From Mycobacterium paraense (GTDB lineage: Bacteria; Actinomycetota; Actinomycetes; Mycobacteriales; Mycobacteriaceae): DNA of 64,000 nt. The translations under genes and the position numbers were made by a program. The DNA is taken from positions 52,936 to 116,935 of the forward strand of contig NZ_LQPM01000012.1 of the NCBI RefSeq assembly GCF_002101815.1. Direction: 5' to 3'. Shown piece after piece: positions 14,932 to 23,625 of the stretch; the stretch's first letter is position 1; each line of letters starts with the position of its first letter. The notes beneath the pieces were generated by a model. The model had not been told where the DNA came from and did no database searches. It saw only the letters and a list, made by a program, of their open reading frames with translations.

Positions 14932-16260
14932 GTGGTGGCCAAGAAGTGCGGGGCCCCACCCCGGAAAGACGGCTCGTCGAATCGCCCGGACTGCGTGGCC
15001 GCGGTGCGGGAGCAGACGCGCGACCGCAATCAGCACTACGCCGCCAGCGCCGCGCGTCGGGGCCGGATCCTCATGATCACCTCGTGGCTGGCCGTGATGG
15101 TCAGCGTGAGTTTCGTGGTCGTGCAGATCGCCACCGATTCCTGGACGTGGCAGGTCAGCTCGATCAACGTCATCGGCGCCATGGTCTTCGCGATGGTGCC
15201 GTGGCTGCAGCGATTCGGGGAATTGGTTGCGCCGCTTTCCTTTATCGGTGCGGCCTACGTCTCGGTATTCGCCAGCTGTCTGGACGTGGGCACCGGTTCG
15301 GGGGGTGAATTCTTCTTCCTGGTCGGCGCCTGCATCGTCGTGCTGCTGCTGGGGATCGAACACATCGTGTTGGCGTCGGCGCTGGCGGCCGTCGCCGCCG
15401 GCCTGATGATCGCCGTGGAGTTCTCCGTCCCGCGCAACACCGGGCTGCAGCCGGCCTGGGTGCAGTCGACGGGCTTTGTGGTCACCGCGGTCTCGAGCGT
15501 GGTGATGGTCGTCGTGACGGTGTGGTTCGCCCTGCGTGACACCGCGCGGGCGGAGGCCGTGATGGAGGCCCAGTACGACCGCTCGGAGACGCTGCTGGAA
15601 AACATGTTGCCCGCCAGCATCGCCGAGCGGCTCAAGGAGCCGGGCCGCGGCGTCATCGCCGACAAGTACGACGACGCAACGGTCTTGTTCGCCGACATCG
15701 TCGGGTTCACCGAACGCGCCAGCGGCACACCGCCGGCCGATCTGGTGCGTTTCCTCGACCGCCTCTACGGCGCCTTCGACGCGCTCGTGGACAAGCACCA
15801 ACTGGAAAAGATCAAGGTGAGCGGCGATTCGTACATGGTGGTCAGCGGCGTCCCGCGCCCACGGCCCGATCATTCCCAGGCGCTGGCGGATTTCGCGCTC
15901 GACATGGCCAACGTCGCTGCGGGACTGAAGGATCCGCACGGCGAACCGGTGCCGTTGCGGGTGGGCATGGCATGTGGCCCCGTGGTCGCGGGTGTGGTGG
16001 GTTCTCGCCGGTTCTTCTACGACGTGTGGGGCGACGCGGTCAATGTCGCCTCCCGGATGGAGGCCACCGACTCGGTGGGCCGGATCCAGGTGCCCGACGC
16101 CATGTATGAGCGCCTCAAGGACGACTTCGTGCTGCAAGAGCGCGGCAGCATCGACATCAAGGGCAAGGGTCCGATGCGCACTTGGTATCTGATCGGACGC
16201 AAGGCAACCGAGCAGTCCACGGACGTGGATTCGGAGGAACCGCGCACCGCGCGCGTCTGA
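14932..16260 (+). CDS. cya: Membrane-bound class III adenylate cyclase
   Basis: Makes cyclic AMP from ATP. The 442-aa protein has six hydrophobic segments between about residues 45 and 205, a linker helix (RAEAVMEAQYDRSETLLENMLPASI is its core region) and one cyclase catalytic domain, so it must work as a homodimer. Catalytic residues are present: the metal aspartate in VLFADIVGF, the substrate lysine in EKIKVSGDSY, a second metal aspartate in YDVWGDAVN, and the transition-state asparagine and arginine in NVASRME. It corresponds to Rv1625c (443 aa). GTG 14932 was chosen over GTG 14935 because of the -10 spacing. Confidence 0.96.
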   Translation: MVAKKCGAPPRKDGSSNRPDCVAAVREQTRDRNQHYAASAARRGRILMITSWLAVMVSVSFVVVQIATDSWTWQVSSINVIGAMVFAMVPWLQRFGELVAPLSFIGAAYVSVFASCLDVGTGSGGEFFFLVGACIVVLLLGIEHIVLASALAAVAAGLMIAVEFSVPRNTGLQPAWVQSTGFVVTAVSSVVMVVVTVWFALRDTARAEAVMEAQYDRSETLLENMLPASIAERLKEPGRGVIADKYDDATVLFADIVGFTERASGTPPADLVRFLDRLYGAFDALVDKHQLEKIKVSGDSYMVVSGVPRPRPDHSQALADFALDMANVAAGLKDPHGEPVPLRVGMACGPVVAGVVGSRRFFYDVWGDAVNVASRMEATDSVGRIQVPDAMYERLKDDFVLQERGSIDIKGKGPMRTWYLIGRKATEQSTDVDSEEPRTARV

Positions 16261-16308
16261 GCCGAAAGTCCCTATCCCCCGCACCGACGGTTGTGTCAGA
16301 CTGCGGCC

Positions 16309-16893
16309 ATGCAAACCACTCCGGTTCCAAGCTTGTTGCCGCACTTATGGAAATCGACGCTGGTATCGGGAATCCTGTCGCTGATCGTCGGCGCCGTGAT
16401 CCTCGCGTGGCCGGGAATCACCATTCTCGCGGCCGCCGTCGCGTTCGGCGTCTACCTGCTGATCACCGGCGTCGCGCAGGTGGTGTTCGCGTTCAGCCTG
16501 CACGTCTCGGCGGGCAGCCGGGTCCTGCTGTTCATCAGCGGGGCGGCGTCACTCATCCTGGCGGTCTTGGCGTTTCGCCATTTCGGCCAGGGCTACGCCG
16601 TCTTGCTGCTGGCCATCTGGATCGGCATCGGGTTCATCTTTCGCGGGGTCGGTACGACGGTCTCGGCCATCAGCGATCCGGCGCTGCCCGGGCGCGGCTG
16701 GTCGATCTTCGTCGGCGTGATCAGCCTGCTCGCCGGGATCGTCGTTTTGGCGTCGCCGTTCGCGTCGATCGTCACCCTGGCGCTCGTGGTCGGTGTGTGG
16801 TTCGTGGTGATCGGCGTCTTCGAGGTCGTGTCGTCGTTCGGTATCCGCAAGGCGTCCAAACAACTCGGCGGGCAGGGCGTAGCGCCGGCCTGA
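16309..16893 (+). CDS. DUF308 (HdeD-like) membrane protein
   Basis: 194 aa with six hydrophobic segments in three pairs, typical of DUF308/HdeD membrane proteins; residues such as SGILSLIVGAVILAWPG and its later echo VGVISLLAGIVVLASPF show the internal repeat. The function is unknown; HdeD in enterobacteria is tied to acid resistance, but this does not transfer safely. It corresponds to Rv1624c. It sits between the cyclase gene and cydA, on the same strand as both. ATG 16309 gives an N-terminus without the non-hydrophobic extension available from 16291. Confidence 0.88.
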   Translation: MQTTPVPSLLPHLWKSTLVSGILSLIVGAVILAWPGITILAAAVAFGVYLLITGVAQVVFAFSLHVSAGSRVLLFISGAASLILAVLAFRHFGQGYAVLLLAIWIGIGFIFRGVGTTVSAISDPALPGRGWSIFVGVISLLAGIVVLASPFASIVTLALVVGVWFVVIGVFEVVSSFGIRKASKQLGGQGVAPA

Positions 16894-16917
16894 GTGAACT
16901 ACTACACTGTGTCGTAG
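16894..16917. promoter_or_regulatory. Operator-like palindrome and CRP-like site before cydA
   Basis: Bases 16899-16917 form an almost perfect 19-bp palindrome, CTACTACACTGTGTCGTAG, with only one mismatched pair. Overlapping it, GTGA (16894-16897), six bases and ACAC (16904-16907) resemble the CRP consensus GTGA-N6-TCAC with one mismatch. The cydAB operon is known in mycobacteria to respond to CRP and respiration. Confidence 0.5.
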
Positions 16918-16943
16918 CTGGCTCGTCGTCAGGAGAGATGACA

Positions 16944-18410
16944 ATGAATGTCGTCGACATTTCGCGGTGGCAGTTCGGTATTACGACCGTCTACCACTTC
17001 ATCTTCGTGCCGCTCACCATCGGGCTGGCTCCCCTGCTCGCCATCATGCAGACGGTGTGGGTGGCCACGGGGAACGCGGCGTGGTACCGCCTCACCAAGT
17101 TCTTCGGCAAGCTGTTCCTGATCAACTTCGCCATCGGCGTGGCGACGGGGATCGTTCAGGAATTCCAGTTCGGGATGAATTGGTCGGAGTACTCCCGGTT
17201 CGTCGGCGACATCTTCGGCGCCCCGCTGGCGATGGAGGGCCTGTTCGCCTTTTTCTTTGAGTCCACCTTCATCGGCCTGTGGATCTTCGGCTGGAGCCGG
17301 CTGCCTCGGCTGGTGCACCTGGCGTGCATCTGGATCGTCGCGATCGGCGTGAACGTGTCGGCTTTCTTCATCATCGTGGCGAACTCGTTCATGCAGCACC
17401 CGGTCGGCGCCCACTACAACCCGGTGACGCATCGCGCCGAGCTGGACAGCATCTCCGCGTTGTTGAGCAATAACACTGCGCGAGCGGCTTTTTCGCACAC
17501 CGTGACCGGCGCGCTGCTGACCGCGGGGACGTTCGTCGCCGCCGTCAGCGCGTGGTGGCTGGTCCGCTCCGGCAAACCCGGGTCCACCCTCGCCGCGGCG
17601 GACGCCCGCGCCGTGTTTCGTCCCGCCGCCATCCTGGGCTGTTGGGTGGTGCTGCTCGCCGCGGTGGGCCTGTTCTTCACCGGGGACCGCCAGGGCAAGC
17701 TGATGTTCGTCCAGCAGCCGATGAAGATGGCGTCGGCGGAATCGTTGTGCAACACCGAATCCGATCCCGACTTCTCCATCCTGACGGTCGGCAAGCACAA
17801 CAATTGCGACAGCATCACCCGCGTGATCGAGGTGCCCTACGTGCTGCCGTTCCTGGCCGAGGGCAAGACCAGCGGCGTGACGCTGCAGGGGGTGCGCAAC
17901 ATCCAGCAGGACTTCGAGCACCGATTCGGGCCCAACGATTACCGGCCCAACCTGTTCGTCACCTACTGGTCGTTCCGCGCGATGATCGGCTTCCTGGCGA
18001 TCCCGGTGTTGTTCGCGCTGGCGACCCTGTGGTTCACCCGGGGTGGCCGGGCGCCCAACCAGCGCTGGTTCTCCTGGGTGGCGCTGCTCACCATTCCCAC
18101 ACCGTTCCTGGCGAACATCTCGGGTTGGGTGTTCACCGAAATGGGCCGCCAGCCATGGATCGTCGTGCCGAACCCGACCGGCGATCAACAGGTTCGGTTC
18201 ACCGTTCACGAGGCCGTCTCCCACCTCGCCCCCGGCATGGTCGTCACCTCCCTGGTGACCTTCACGCTCGTCTACGCGGTGCTGGCGGTCATCTGGTTCT
18301 GGTTGCTCAAGCGCTACGTCGTCGAAGGGCCGCAGGAACACGACGCGGAACCGGCGCCGCCTCGCGCACCCAGCGACGACGAGGTGGCCCCCCTTTCGTT
18401 CGCGTATTAA
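16944..18410 (+). CDS. cydA: Cytochrome bd ubiquinol/menaquinol oxidase subunit I
   Basis: Quinol-binding, haem-carrying subunit of the high-affinity bd oxidase, which reduces oxygen to water and supports growth at low oxygen or under oxidase inhibition. The 488-aa protein starts MNVVDISRWQFGITTVYHF, with the haem b595 ligand histidine in VYHFIF. The conserved GRQPW motif, with its flanking tryptophan and glutamate (FTEMGRQPWIV), is intact. About nine membrane helices are visible. AGGAGAG at 16931 gives proper spacing to ATG 16944 and none to ATG 16938. First gene of a four-gene operon. Confidence 0.97.
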   Translation: MNVVDISRWQFGITTVYHFIFVPLTIGLAPLLAIMQTVWVATGNAAWYRLTKFFGKLFLINFAIGVATGIVQEFQFGMNWSEYSRFVGDIFGAPLAMEGLFAFFFESTFIGLWIFGWSRLPRLVHLACIWIVAIGVNVSAFFIIVANSFMQHPVGAHYNPVTHRAELDSISALLSNNTARAAFSHTVTGALLTAGTFVAAVSAWWLVRSGKPGSTLAAADARAVFRPAAILGCWVVLLAAVGLFFTGDRQGKLMFVQQPMKMASAESLCNTESDPDFSILTVGKHNNCDSITRVIEVPYVLPFLAEGKTSGVTLQGVRNIQQDFEHRFGPNDYRPNLFVTYWSFRAMIGFLAIPVLFALATLWFTRGGRAPNQRWFSWVALLTIPTPFLANISGWVFTEMGRQPWIVVPNPTGDQQVRFTVHEAVSHLAPGMVVTSLVTFTLVYAVLAVIWFWLLKRYVVEGPQEHDAEPAPPRAPSDDEVAPLSFAY

Positions 18411-18421
18411 GGAGCTGACCG

Positions 18422-19471
18422 GTGGCATTGCAACAGTTGTGGTTCGGCATCATCGGATTGCTGTTCCTCGGTTTTTTCATCCTGGAGGGCTTCGACTTCG
18501 GCGTCGGCATGCTGATGGAGCCGTTCGCCCGCCTAGGTCTTTCAGGCATCGGTGAGCCGGAACTGCAGCGGCGCACGGTGCTCAACACCATCGGCCCGGT
18601 GTGGGACGGCAACGAGGTCTGGCTGATCACCGGCGGCGCGGCGATGTTCGCCGCGTTCCCCGGCTGGTACGCCACGGTGTTCTCCACGCTGTATCTTCCG
18701 CTGCTGGCGATCCTGTTCGGCATGATCCTGCGAGCGGTGGCCATCGAATGGCGCGGCAAGGTCGACGACACGAAGTGGCGCGGCTGGGCCGATTTCGGGA
18801 TCGCCGCCGGGTCGTGGCTGCCCGCTGTGCTGTGGGGCGTGGCGTTCGCCATCCTGGTCCGCGGTCTGCCGGTGGACGCCTCCGGGCGCATTCACCTGTC
18901 GATCACCGACGTACTCAACGTCTATACGCTGCTGGGCGGGCTGGCCACCGCGGGCCTGTTCCTGTTCTACGGCGCGGTGTTCGTCGCCTTGAAGACCTCG
19001 GGCGCCATCCGTGACGACGCCCACCGATTCGCGGTGTGGCTGTCACTTCCGGTGACGGGACTGGTTGCGGTGTTTGGGCTTTGGACGCAGCTGGCGCACG
19101 GCAAGGGCTGGACGTGGCTGGTGCTGGGCGTCGCGGTCGTCGCGCAGCTGGTGGCCGTGCTGCTGGTGTGGCGCCGCGCGTCGGACGGGTGGGCCTTCGC
19201 GTGCACGGCGCTGGTGGTCGCCGCCGTGGTCATCCTGCTGTTCGGCTCGCTGTATCCCAACCTGGTGCCCTCGACGCTGAACAGCCAGTGGAACGTGACG
19301 ATCTACAACGCCTCGTCGACGCCCTACACCCTCAAGATCATGACCTGGGTGACCGCGATCATGGCGCCGCTGACGGTGATCTACCAGGCGTGGACGTATT
19401 GGGTGTTCCGGCAACGGATCTCGTCCGAGCGGATACCGCCGCCCATCGGCCTGGCGAGGCGTCCGTCCTGA
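18422..19471 (+). CDS. cydB: Cytochrome bd oxidase subunit II
   Basis: Second structural subunit of the bd oxidase. The 349-aa protein starts at GTG 18422 behind GGAGCTGACC and begins MALQQLWFGIIGLLFLGFF, then the conserved LEGFDFGVGM. Eight to nine hydrophobic segments cover its length, ending before VFRQRISSERIPPP. It follows cydA by 11 bases, so the pair is cotranscribed. The stop TGA at 19469 overlaps the first codon of cydD (CTGA). Confidence 0.96.
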   Translation: MALQQLWFGIIGLLFLGFFILEGFDFGVGMLMEPFARLGLSGIGEPELQRRTVLNTIGPVWDGNEVWLITGGAAMFAAFPGWYATVFSTLYLPLLAILFGMILRAVAIEWRGKVDDTKWRGWADFGIAAGSWLPAVLWGVAFAILVRGLPVDASGRIHLSITDVLNVYTLLGGLATAGLFLFYGAVFVALKTSGAIRDDAHRFAVWLSLPVTGLVAVFGLWTQLAHGKGWTWLVLGVAVVAQLVAVLLVWRRASDGWAFACTALVVAAVVILLFGSLYPNLVPSTLNSQWNVTIYNASSTPYTLKIMTWVTAIMAPLTVIYQAWTYWVFRQRISSERIPPPIGLARRPS

Positions 19472-21132
19472 GCAGCCGGGCACCGCTGGACCCGCGGCTG
19501 TGGCGCGCATCGACCGCGCTGCGGCGCTACCTGGTCGCCAGCGTGGTCTGCGGGATCGTGATCTCGGGCTGCGCGATCGGTTCGGCGATCGTGCTGGCCA
19601 GCACGGTCGCGCGGATCGTCGGCGACCCCTCCGCGCGCGGCCTGCGACCCTGGCTCACGCCGCTGTCGATCCTGTTGGCACTGTGGATCATTCGCACGGT
19701 GACGCAGTGGCTGCAGGCCCGCCTGGGCCAGCGGGGCGCCAGCGCCGTCATCGCCGACCTCAACGGCCAGGTGCTGGCGGCGGTGACCGCGCGGCAGCCA
19801 CGCGAGCTGGCCGCGCAGCGCGACGCCGCGGCGGTCGTGGTCACCCGTGGACTCGACGGGTTGCGCCCCTACTTCGCCGGATACCTGCCGACCCTGCTGC
19901 TCGCCGCGATCCTGACCCCGGCGACCGTCGCCGTGATCGCCGCCTATGACCTGAAATCGACGGTGATCGTGGCGATCACCCTGCCCCTGATACCGATTTT
20001 CATGGTGTTGATCGGGATCGCGACGGCCGACCGCTCGGCGGCGGCGCTGGAGGCCATGACGACCCTGCAGGCCCGATTGCTGGACCTGATCGCCGGCATC
20101 CCGACGCTGCGAGCGCTGGGACGCGGACGGGGCCCCGAGCGGCGGATCGCCGAACTTGCCGCCGCCCATCGCCGCTCGGCGATGGCGACCCTGCGGATCG
20201 CTTTCCTGTCGGCGCTGGTGCTCGAATTGCTGGCGACCCTGGGCGTCGCGCTGATCGCGGTCGGCATCGGCCTGCGCCTGGTGTTCGGCGAGATGACCCT
20301 GACCACCGGGCTGACGGTGCTGCTGCTGGCGCCGGACGTCTACTGGCCGCTGCGGCGGATCGGCGTGGAATTCCATGCGGCCCAGGACGGTAGGACGGCC
20401 GCCGACAAGGCGTTCGCCCTCATCGGCGAGCCGGCCGCGCAGACGGTGCGCAACCGGACGGTGGACGCGCGCGGCAGCGAGATCCGCGTCGAACACCTCA
20501 GCGTGGCGGGCCGGGACGGGCGTGCGCCCCGCGAGGTGGACGCCGTCATCGAACCCGGTCGGGTGACGGTGCTGACCGGGCCCAACGGCGCCGGCAAGAG
20601 CACCACTTTGCAGGCCATCGCCGGGATCACCGTGCCGTCCGCGGGCCGGGTCACCGTAGGCGGGGCCGACGTCGCCGGCCTGGACCCTGCGGCGTGGTGG
20701 CGGCAGCTGTCCTGGCTGCCGCAGCGCCCGGTGCTGGTGCCCGGCACCGTGCGCGACAACCTGCTCCTGCTGGGACCGGTGGCCGACCTCGACGGCGCCT
20801 GTGCCGCAGCCGGTTTCGACGCCGTGCTGGCCGATTTGCCCGACGGGATGGACACCCGGCTCGGGCGCGGGGGCGTCGGGCTGTCGCTGGGACAGCGGCA
20901 ACGGCTCGGCCTCGCGCGTGCGCTGGGCTCGGCGGCCCCGGTGCTGCTGCTCGACGAGCCCACCGCGCACCTGGACGCGCGCACCGAGGAACGGGTCCTG
21001 CGCGCGATCGTCGAGCGGGCGCACGCCGGGGCGACCGTGGTGGTGGTGGGCCACCGCGAGCCCGTCGTGGCGATCGGTGACCGGGTCGTCGCGGTCACCG
21101 CCGAGGCCGGGGTGGATCATGCCGCGGTCTGA
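19468..21132 (+). CDS. cydD: Cysteine/glutathione-type ABC exporter subunit CydD (apparent CTG start)
   Basis: Half-transporter that with CydC exports thiols or moves haem and is needed to assemble cytochrome bd. Transmembrane part about residues 15-310; nucleotide-binding domain with Walker A GPNGAGKST, signature LSLGQRQRLG and Walker B VLLLDEPTAHLD. The N-terminus expected from homologues (LDPRLWRAS...) lies immediately after the cydB stop, but there is no ATG, GTG or TTG there. CTG 19468 overlaps the cydB stop (CTGA), exactly where an ATGA or GTGA coupling would sit, and gives 554 aa. The nearest canonical in-frame starts are TTG 19399 and GTG 19390, inside cydB. Confidence 0.9.
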   Translation: MSSRAPLDPRLWRASTALRRYLVASVVCGIVISGCAIGSAIVLASTVARIVGDPSARGLRPWLTPLSILLALWIIRTVTQWLQARLGQRGASAVIADLNGQVLAAVTARQPRELAAQRDAAAVVVTRGLDGLRPYFAGYLPTLLLAAILTPATVAVIAAYDLKSTVIVAITLPLIPIFMVLIGIATADRSAAALEAMTTLQARLLDLIAGIPTLRALGRGRGPERRIAELAAAHRRSAMATLRIAFLSALVLELLATLGVALIAVGIGLRLVFGEMTLTTGLTVLLLAPDVYWPLRRIGVEFHAAQDGRTAADKAFALIGEPAAQTVRNRTVDARGSEIRVEHLSVAGRDGRAPREVDAVIEPGRVTVLTGPNGAGKSTTLQAIAGITVPSAGRVTVGGADVAGLDPAAWWRQLSWLPQRPVLVPGTVRDNLLLLGPVADLDGACAAAGFDAVLADLPDGMDTRLGRGGVGLSLGQRQRLGLARALGSAAPVLLLDEPTAHLDARTEERVLRAIVERAHAGATVVVVGHREPVVAIGDRVVAVTAEAGVDHAAV

Positions 21133-22813
21133 TCCCCTTTCGGCGGAGATCGCAAGCGCGGCGAAGCCGGGCGCCGCGGGTCGCCGCGAGATCACCGTAG
21201 CCGCCGCCGGCCTGCTGCGCCCGCGCGTGCCGCGGATCCTGGCGGCCGTCGCGCTGGGCGTCCTGTCGCTCGGCAGCGCCCTTGCGCTGGCCGGGTTTTC
21301 GGCCTGGCTGATCACGCGGGCCTGGCAGATGCCGCCCGTGCTGGACCTGTCGGTCGCGGTCGTCGCGGTGCGCACGTTCGCGATTTCGCGTGGCGTGCTG
21401 CACTACTGCGAGCGGCTGGCCACCCACGACGCCGCGCTGCGCGCGGCCGGCACGGCCCGGGCGCAGATCTATCGGCGGCTCGCCAACGGGCCCGCCGCGT
21501 CCGCCGTCCGGTTGCACAGCGGCGAGCTGGTGGCCCGGGTGGGCGCCGACGTCGACGAGCTGGCCAACGTCCTCGTGCGGGCCGTGGTGCCGGCCGCCGT
21601 CGCGGTGGTGCTCGGGTTGGCGGCGACGGCGGCAGTCGCCGTGATTTCCCCGCCGGCCGCGGCGGTGCTGGCGATGTGCCTGGTCGTCGCCGGCTTGGTT
21701 GGCCCCCGGCTCGCGGCGAGGGCCGCCGCCGCCCAGGAAGAGCTTGCCCGCCGGCACCACTCCGATCGCGACACCTCGGCGATGATCGCCCTCGAGCACG
21801 CCCCGGAGCTGCGCGTCGCCGGCGCCCTGCCCGGCGTCATCGCCGATGCGCAGCGCCGCCAACGCGATTGGGCCGATGCCCTGGACGCCGCCGCGCGACC
21901 GGCCGCCATCGCCGAGGCGATGCCCACCGCGGCGATCGGCGCCAGCGTGCTGGGCGCGGTGGTGGCCGGCATCGCGCTGGCCCACACCGTCGCGCCCACC
22001 ACCCTGGCCGTGTTGATGTTGTTGCCGCTGTCCGCATTCGAGGCGACGACGGCGTTGCCCGCCGCCGCGGTCCAGCTGACGCGGTCGCGCATCGCCGCGC
22101 GCCGCCTGCTCGAGCTGGCTCCCCCCGAGCGCCCCACCGAGCCGAAACAGGCGGTGCCCGCGCGCGGGACACTTTCCGCCGATGTGCGCTCCGGACACGA
22201 CGGTGCGTCGCGCGCGGTCCCGGTGCGGCTCGACCTGTCGCCGGGCGCCCGGCTGGCCGTCACGGGCGCCAGCGGCTCGGGCAAGACCACGCTGCTGATG
22301 ACCCTCGCCGGGCTGATCCCCCCGCTCGCCGGGCGCGTGACGCTGGACGGAACCGACGTCGGCCGCTTCGACGAGGACGAACTGCACAGGGCCGTCAGCT
22401 TTTTCGCCGAGGACGCGCATGTCTTCGCCACCACCGTCCGGGACAACCTCCTGGTCGCCCGCGGCGACTGCGGCGACGACGAACTGGCGGCGGCGCTGGG
22501 CGCGGTCGGCCTCGGCGGGTGGCTGGCGGGTCTGCCGGAGGGCTTGTCGACGGTGTTAACCGGTGGCGCGCAGGCGCTGTCGGCGGGCCAGCGCCGGCGG
22601 TTGCTACTCGCTCGCGCCGTGATCGCACCGGCCCGCATCGTGCTGCTCGACGAGCCGACCGAGCACCTCGACGCGGTCGACGGCGAACGGATCCTGTGCG
22701 CACTGTTGGGCCCGGACTCGGCGCTGATGTCGGCGGAGCGGACCGTCGTGGTGGCCACCCACCACCTGCCCGAGGGCGTTCCCTGCCGCGAATTGCGCGT
22801 CGGTCAGCCGTGA
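21119..22813 (+). CDS. cydC: Cysteine/glutathione-type ABC exporter subunit CydC
   Basis: Partner of CydD. The 564-aa protein has six N-terminal hydrophobic segments (about residues 30-330) and a nucleotide-binding domain with GASGSGKTT, LSAGQRRRLLLARA and IVLLDEPTEHLD. ATG 21119 overlaps cydD by 14 bases. Residues about 9-22 (EIASAAKPGAAGRR) are encoded by a copy of a dispersed palindromic repeat, which suggests that the extreme N-terminus was altered by repeat insertion; the hydrophobic core starts after it. The 3' end converges with and overlaps the next minus-strand gene by 10 bases. Confidence 0.94.
   Translation: MPRSDPLSAEIASAAKPGAAGRREITVAAAGLLRPRVPRILAAVALGVLSLGSALALAGFSAWLITRAWQMPPVLDLSVAVVAVRTFAISRGVLHYCERLATHDAALRAAGTARAQIYRRLANGPAASAVRLHSGELVARVGADVDELANVLVRAVVPAAVAVVLGLAATAAVAVISPPAAAVLAMCLVVAGLVGPRLAARAAAAQEELARRHHSDRDTSAMIALEHAPELRVAGALPGVIADAQRRQRDWADALDAAARPAAIAEAMPTAAIGASVLGAVVAGIALAHTVAPTTLAVLMLLPLSAFEATTALPAAAVQLTRSRIAARRLLELAPPERPTEPKQAVPARGTLSADVRSGHDGASRAVPVRLDLSPGARLAVTGASGSGKTTLLMTLAGLIPPLAGRVTLDGTDVGRFDEDELHRAVSFFAEDAHVFATTVRDNLLVARGDCGDDELAAALGAVGLGGWLAGLPEGLSTVLTGGAQALSAGQRRRLLLARAVIAPARIVLLDEPTEHLDAVDGERILCALLGPDSALMSAERTVVVATHHLPEGVPCRELRVGQP
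21146..21182. repeat. Dispersed palindromic repeat, copy 2 (inside cydC)
   Basis: The core is the same as the intergenic element at 14838-14877, differing at two internal bases. It lies within the first 25 codons of cydC. Confidence 0.65.
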
Positions 22814-23565
22814 CCACACAGACGCCGCAGCACGTCGTCGAGCGTCTCGGCGCCGGCGTGCGGATCGCGCAGCCGCGGCGGGCAACGTCCCCACAGCACG
22901 AGAGGCAGCTCGTGCGGCCGTAGCTCTACCACCACGCCGTCGCGCGGCGCGGTCGCCGACAGGCCCTTGCCCGGAGCCACAGCCAGATCGGCGCGGCCAG
23001 CGCTCCGCAAGATCACCGGCCGCGGCGCCACGTCGGGCCGACGCCAGCGCCGGGCTTCCGCCAGGGCGGGCAGCGCCTCGAAGGCGGCCAGCGCATGCGC
23101 GACCATCGCCGGGTCGGACAGCAACCGGACACCGACGTCGTCGTCCCCCACCAGATCCCATCGATGTAGCACCGCCTCGCTGTGGCTGTGCATGCGCAGC
23201 CGGTCGGGAGTCATCGCCCATCCCGTGTAGACGACAGTGTCGGATTCGTCGAGGGCCGCCACCTTCGACTCGAAGCGAGCGGCGTGTTCCACCAGTCGTT
23301 GTCGCAGTTCAGGGTCGGGCATCGCGCGAAACGGCGGCTCGCGCACTTCCCATGACCGTGTCGGCCTGGCCGGCCGACCCGCCAGGCGATCGTCGATCAG
23401 GTTGGCACGCTCCTCGGCGGCGGCGGTCACATGCGCGGCGAGCTCGTGGGCGCTCCAGCCCGCACACCACGTCGGCGCCGTCGGCAGTAGCCGTGACAGG
23501 CTCGCGACGAACGCGCGCATGGCCTCGTCGCGCAAGCCGAAGGTCTCTCTCACCAGTTCAGCCAA
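22804..23565 (-). CDS. Mycothiol-dependent maleylpyruvate isomerase-like (DinB-fold) protein
   Basis: 253 aa. The N-terminal half has the four-helix DinB/MDMPI pattern, with CAGWSAHELAAHVTAAAEE and the metal-type histidine cluster MHSHSEAVLHRWDL; the C-terminal half resembles the MDMPI C-terminal fold. Members use mycothiol or act on small electrophiles, but most are uncharacterised and the substrate here is unknown. The start is TTG 23565; GTG 23553 is an in-frame alternative four codons on. It converges with cydC, overlapping it by 10 bases. It has no obvious operon partner. Confidence 0.78.
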   Translation of the reverse strand: MAELVRETFGLRDEAMRAFVASLSRLLPTAPTWCAGWSAHELAAHVTAAAEERANLIDDRLAGRPARPTRSWEVREPPFRAMPDPELRQRLVEHAARFESKVAALDESDTVVYTGWAMTPDRLRMHSHSEAVLHRWDLVGDDDVGVRLLSDPAMVAHALAAFEALPALAEARRWRRPDVAPRPVILRSAGRADLAVAPGKGLSATAPRDGVVVELRPHELPLVLWGRCPPRLRDPHAGAETLDDVLRRLCGHG

Positions 23566-23625
23566 CAGGCCCGCCGCGGCTGGAGGCTAGCGGTTTTTCG
23601 ACATCACAGCCGGTGTTGGGGCGCT

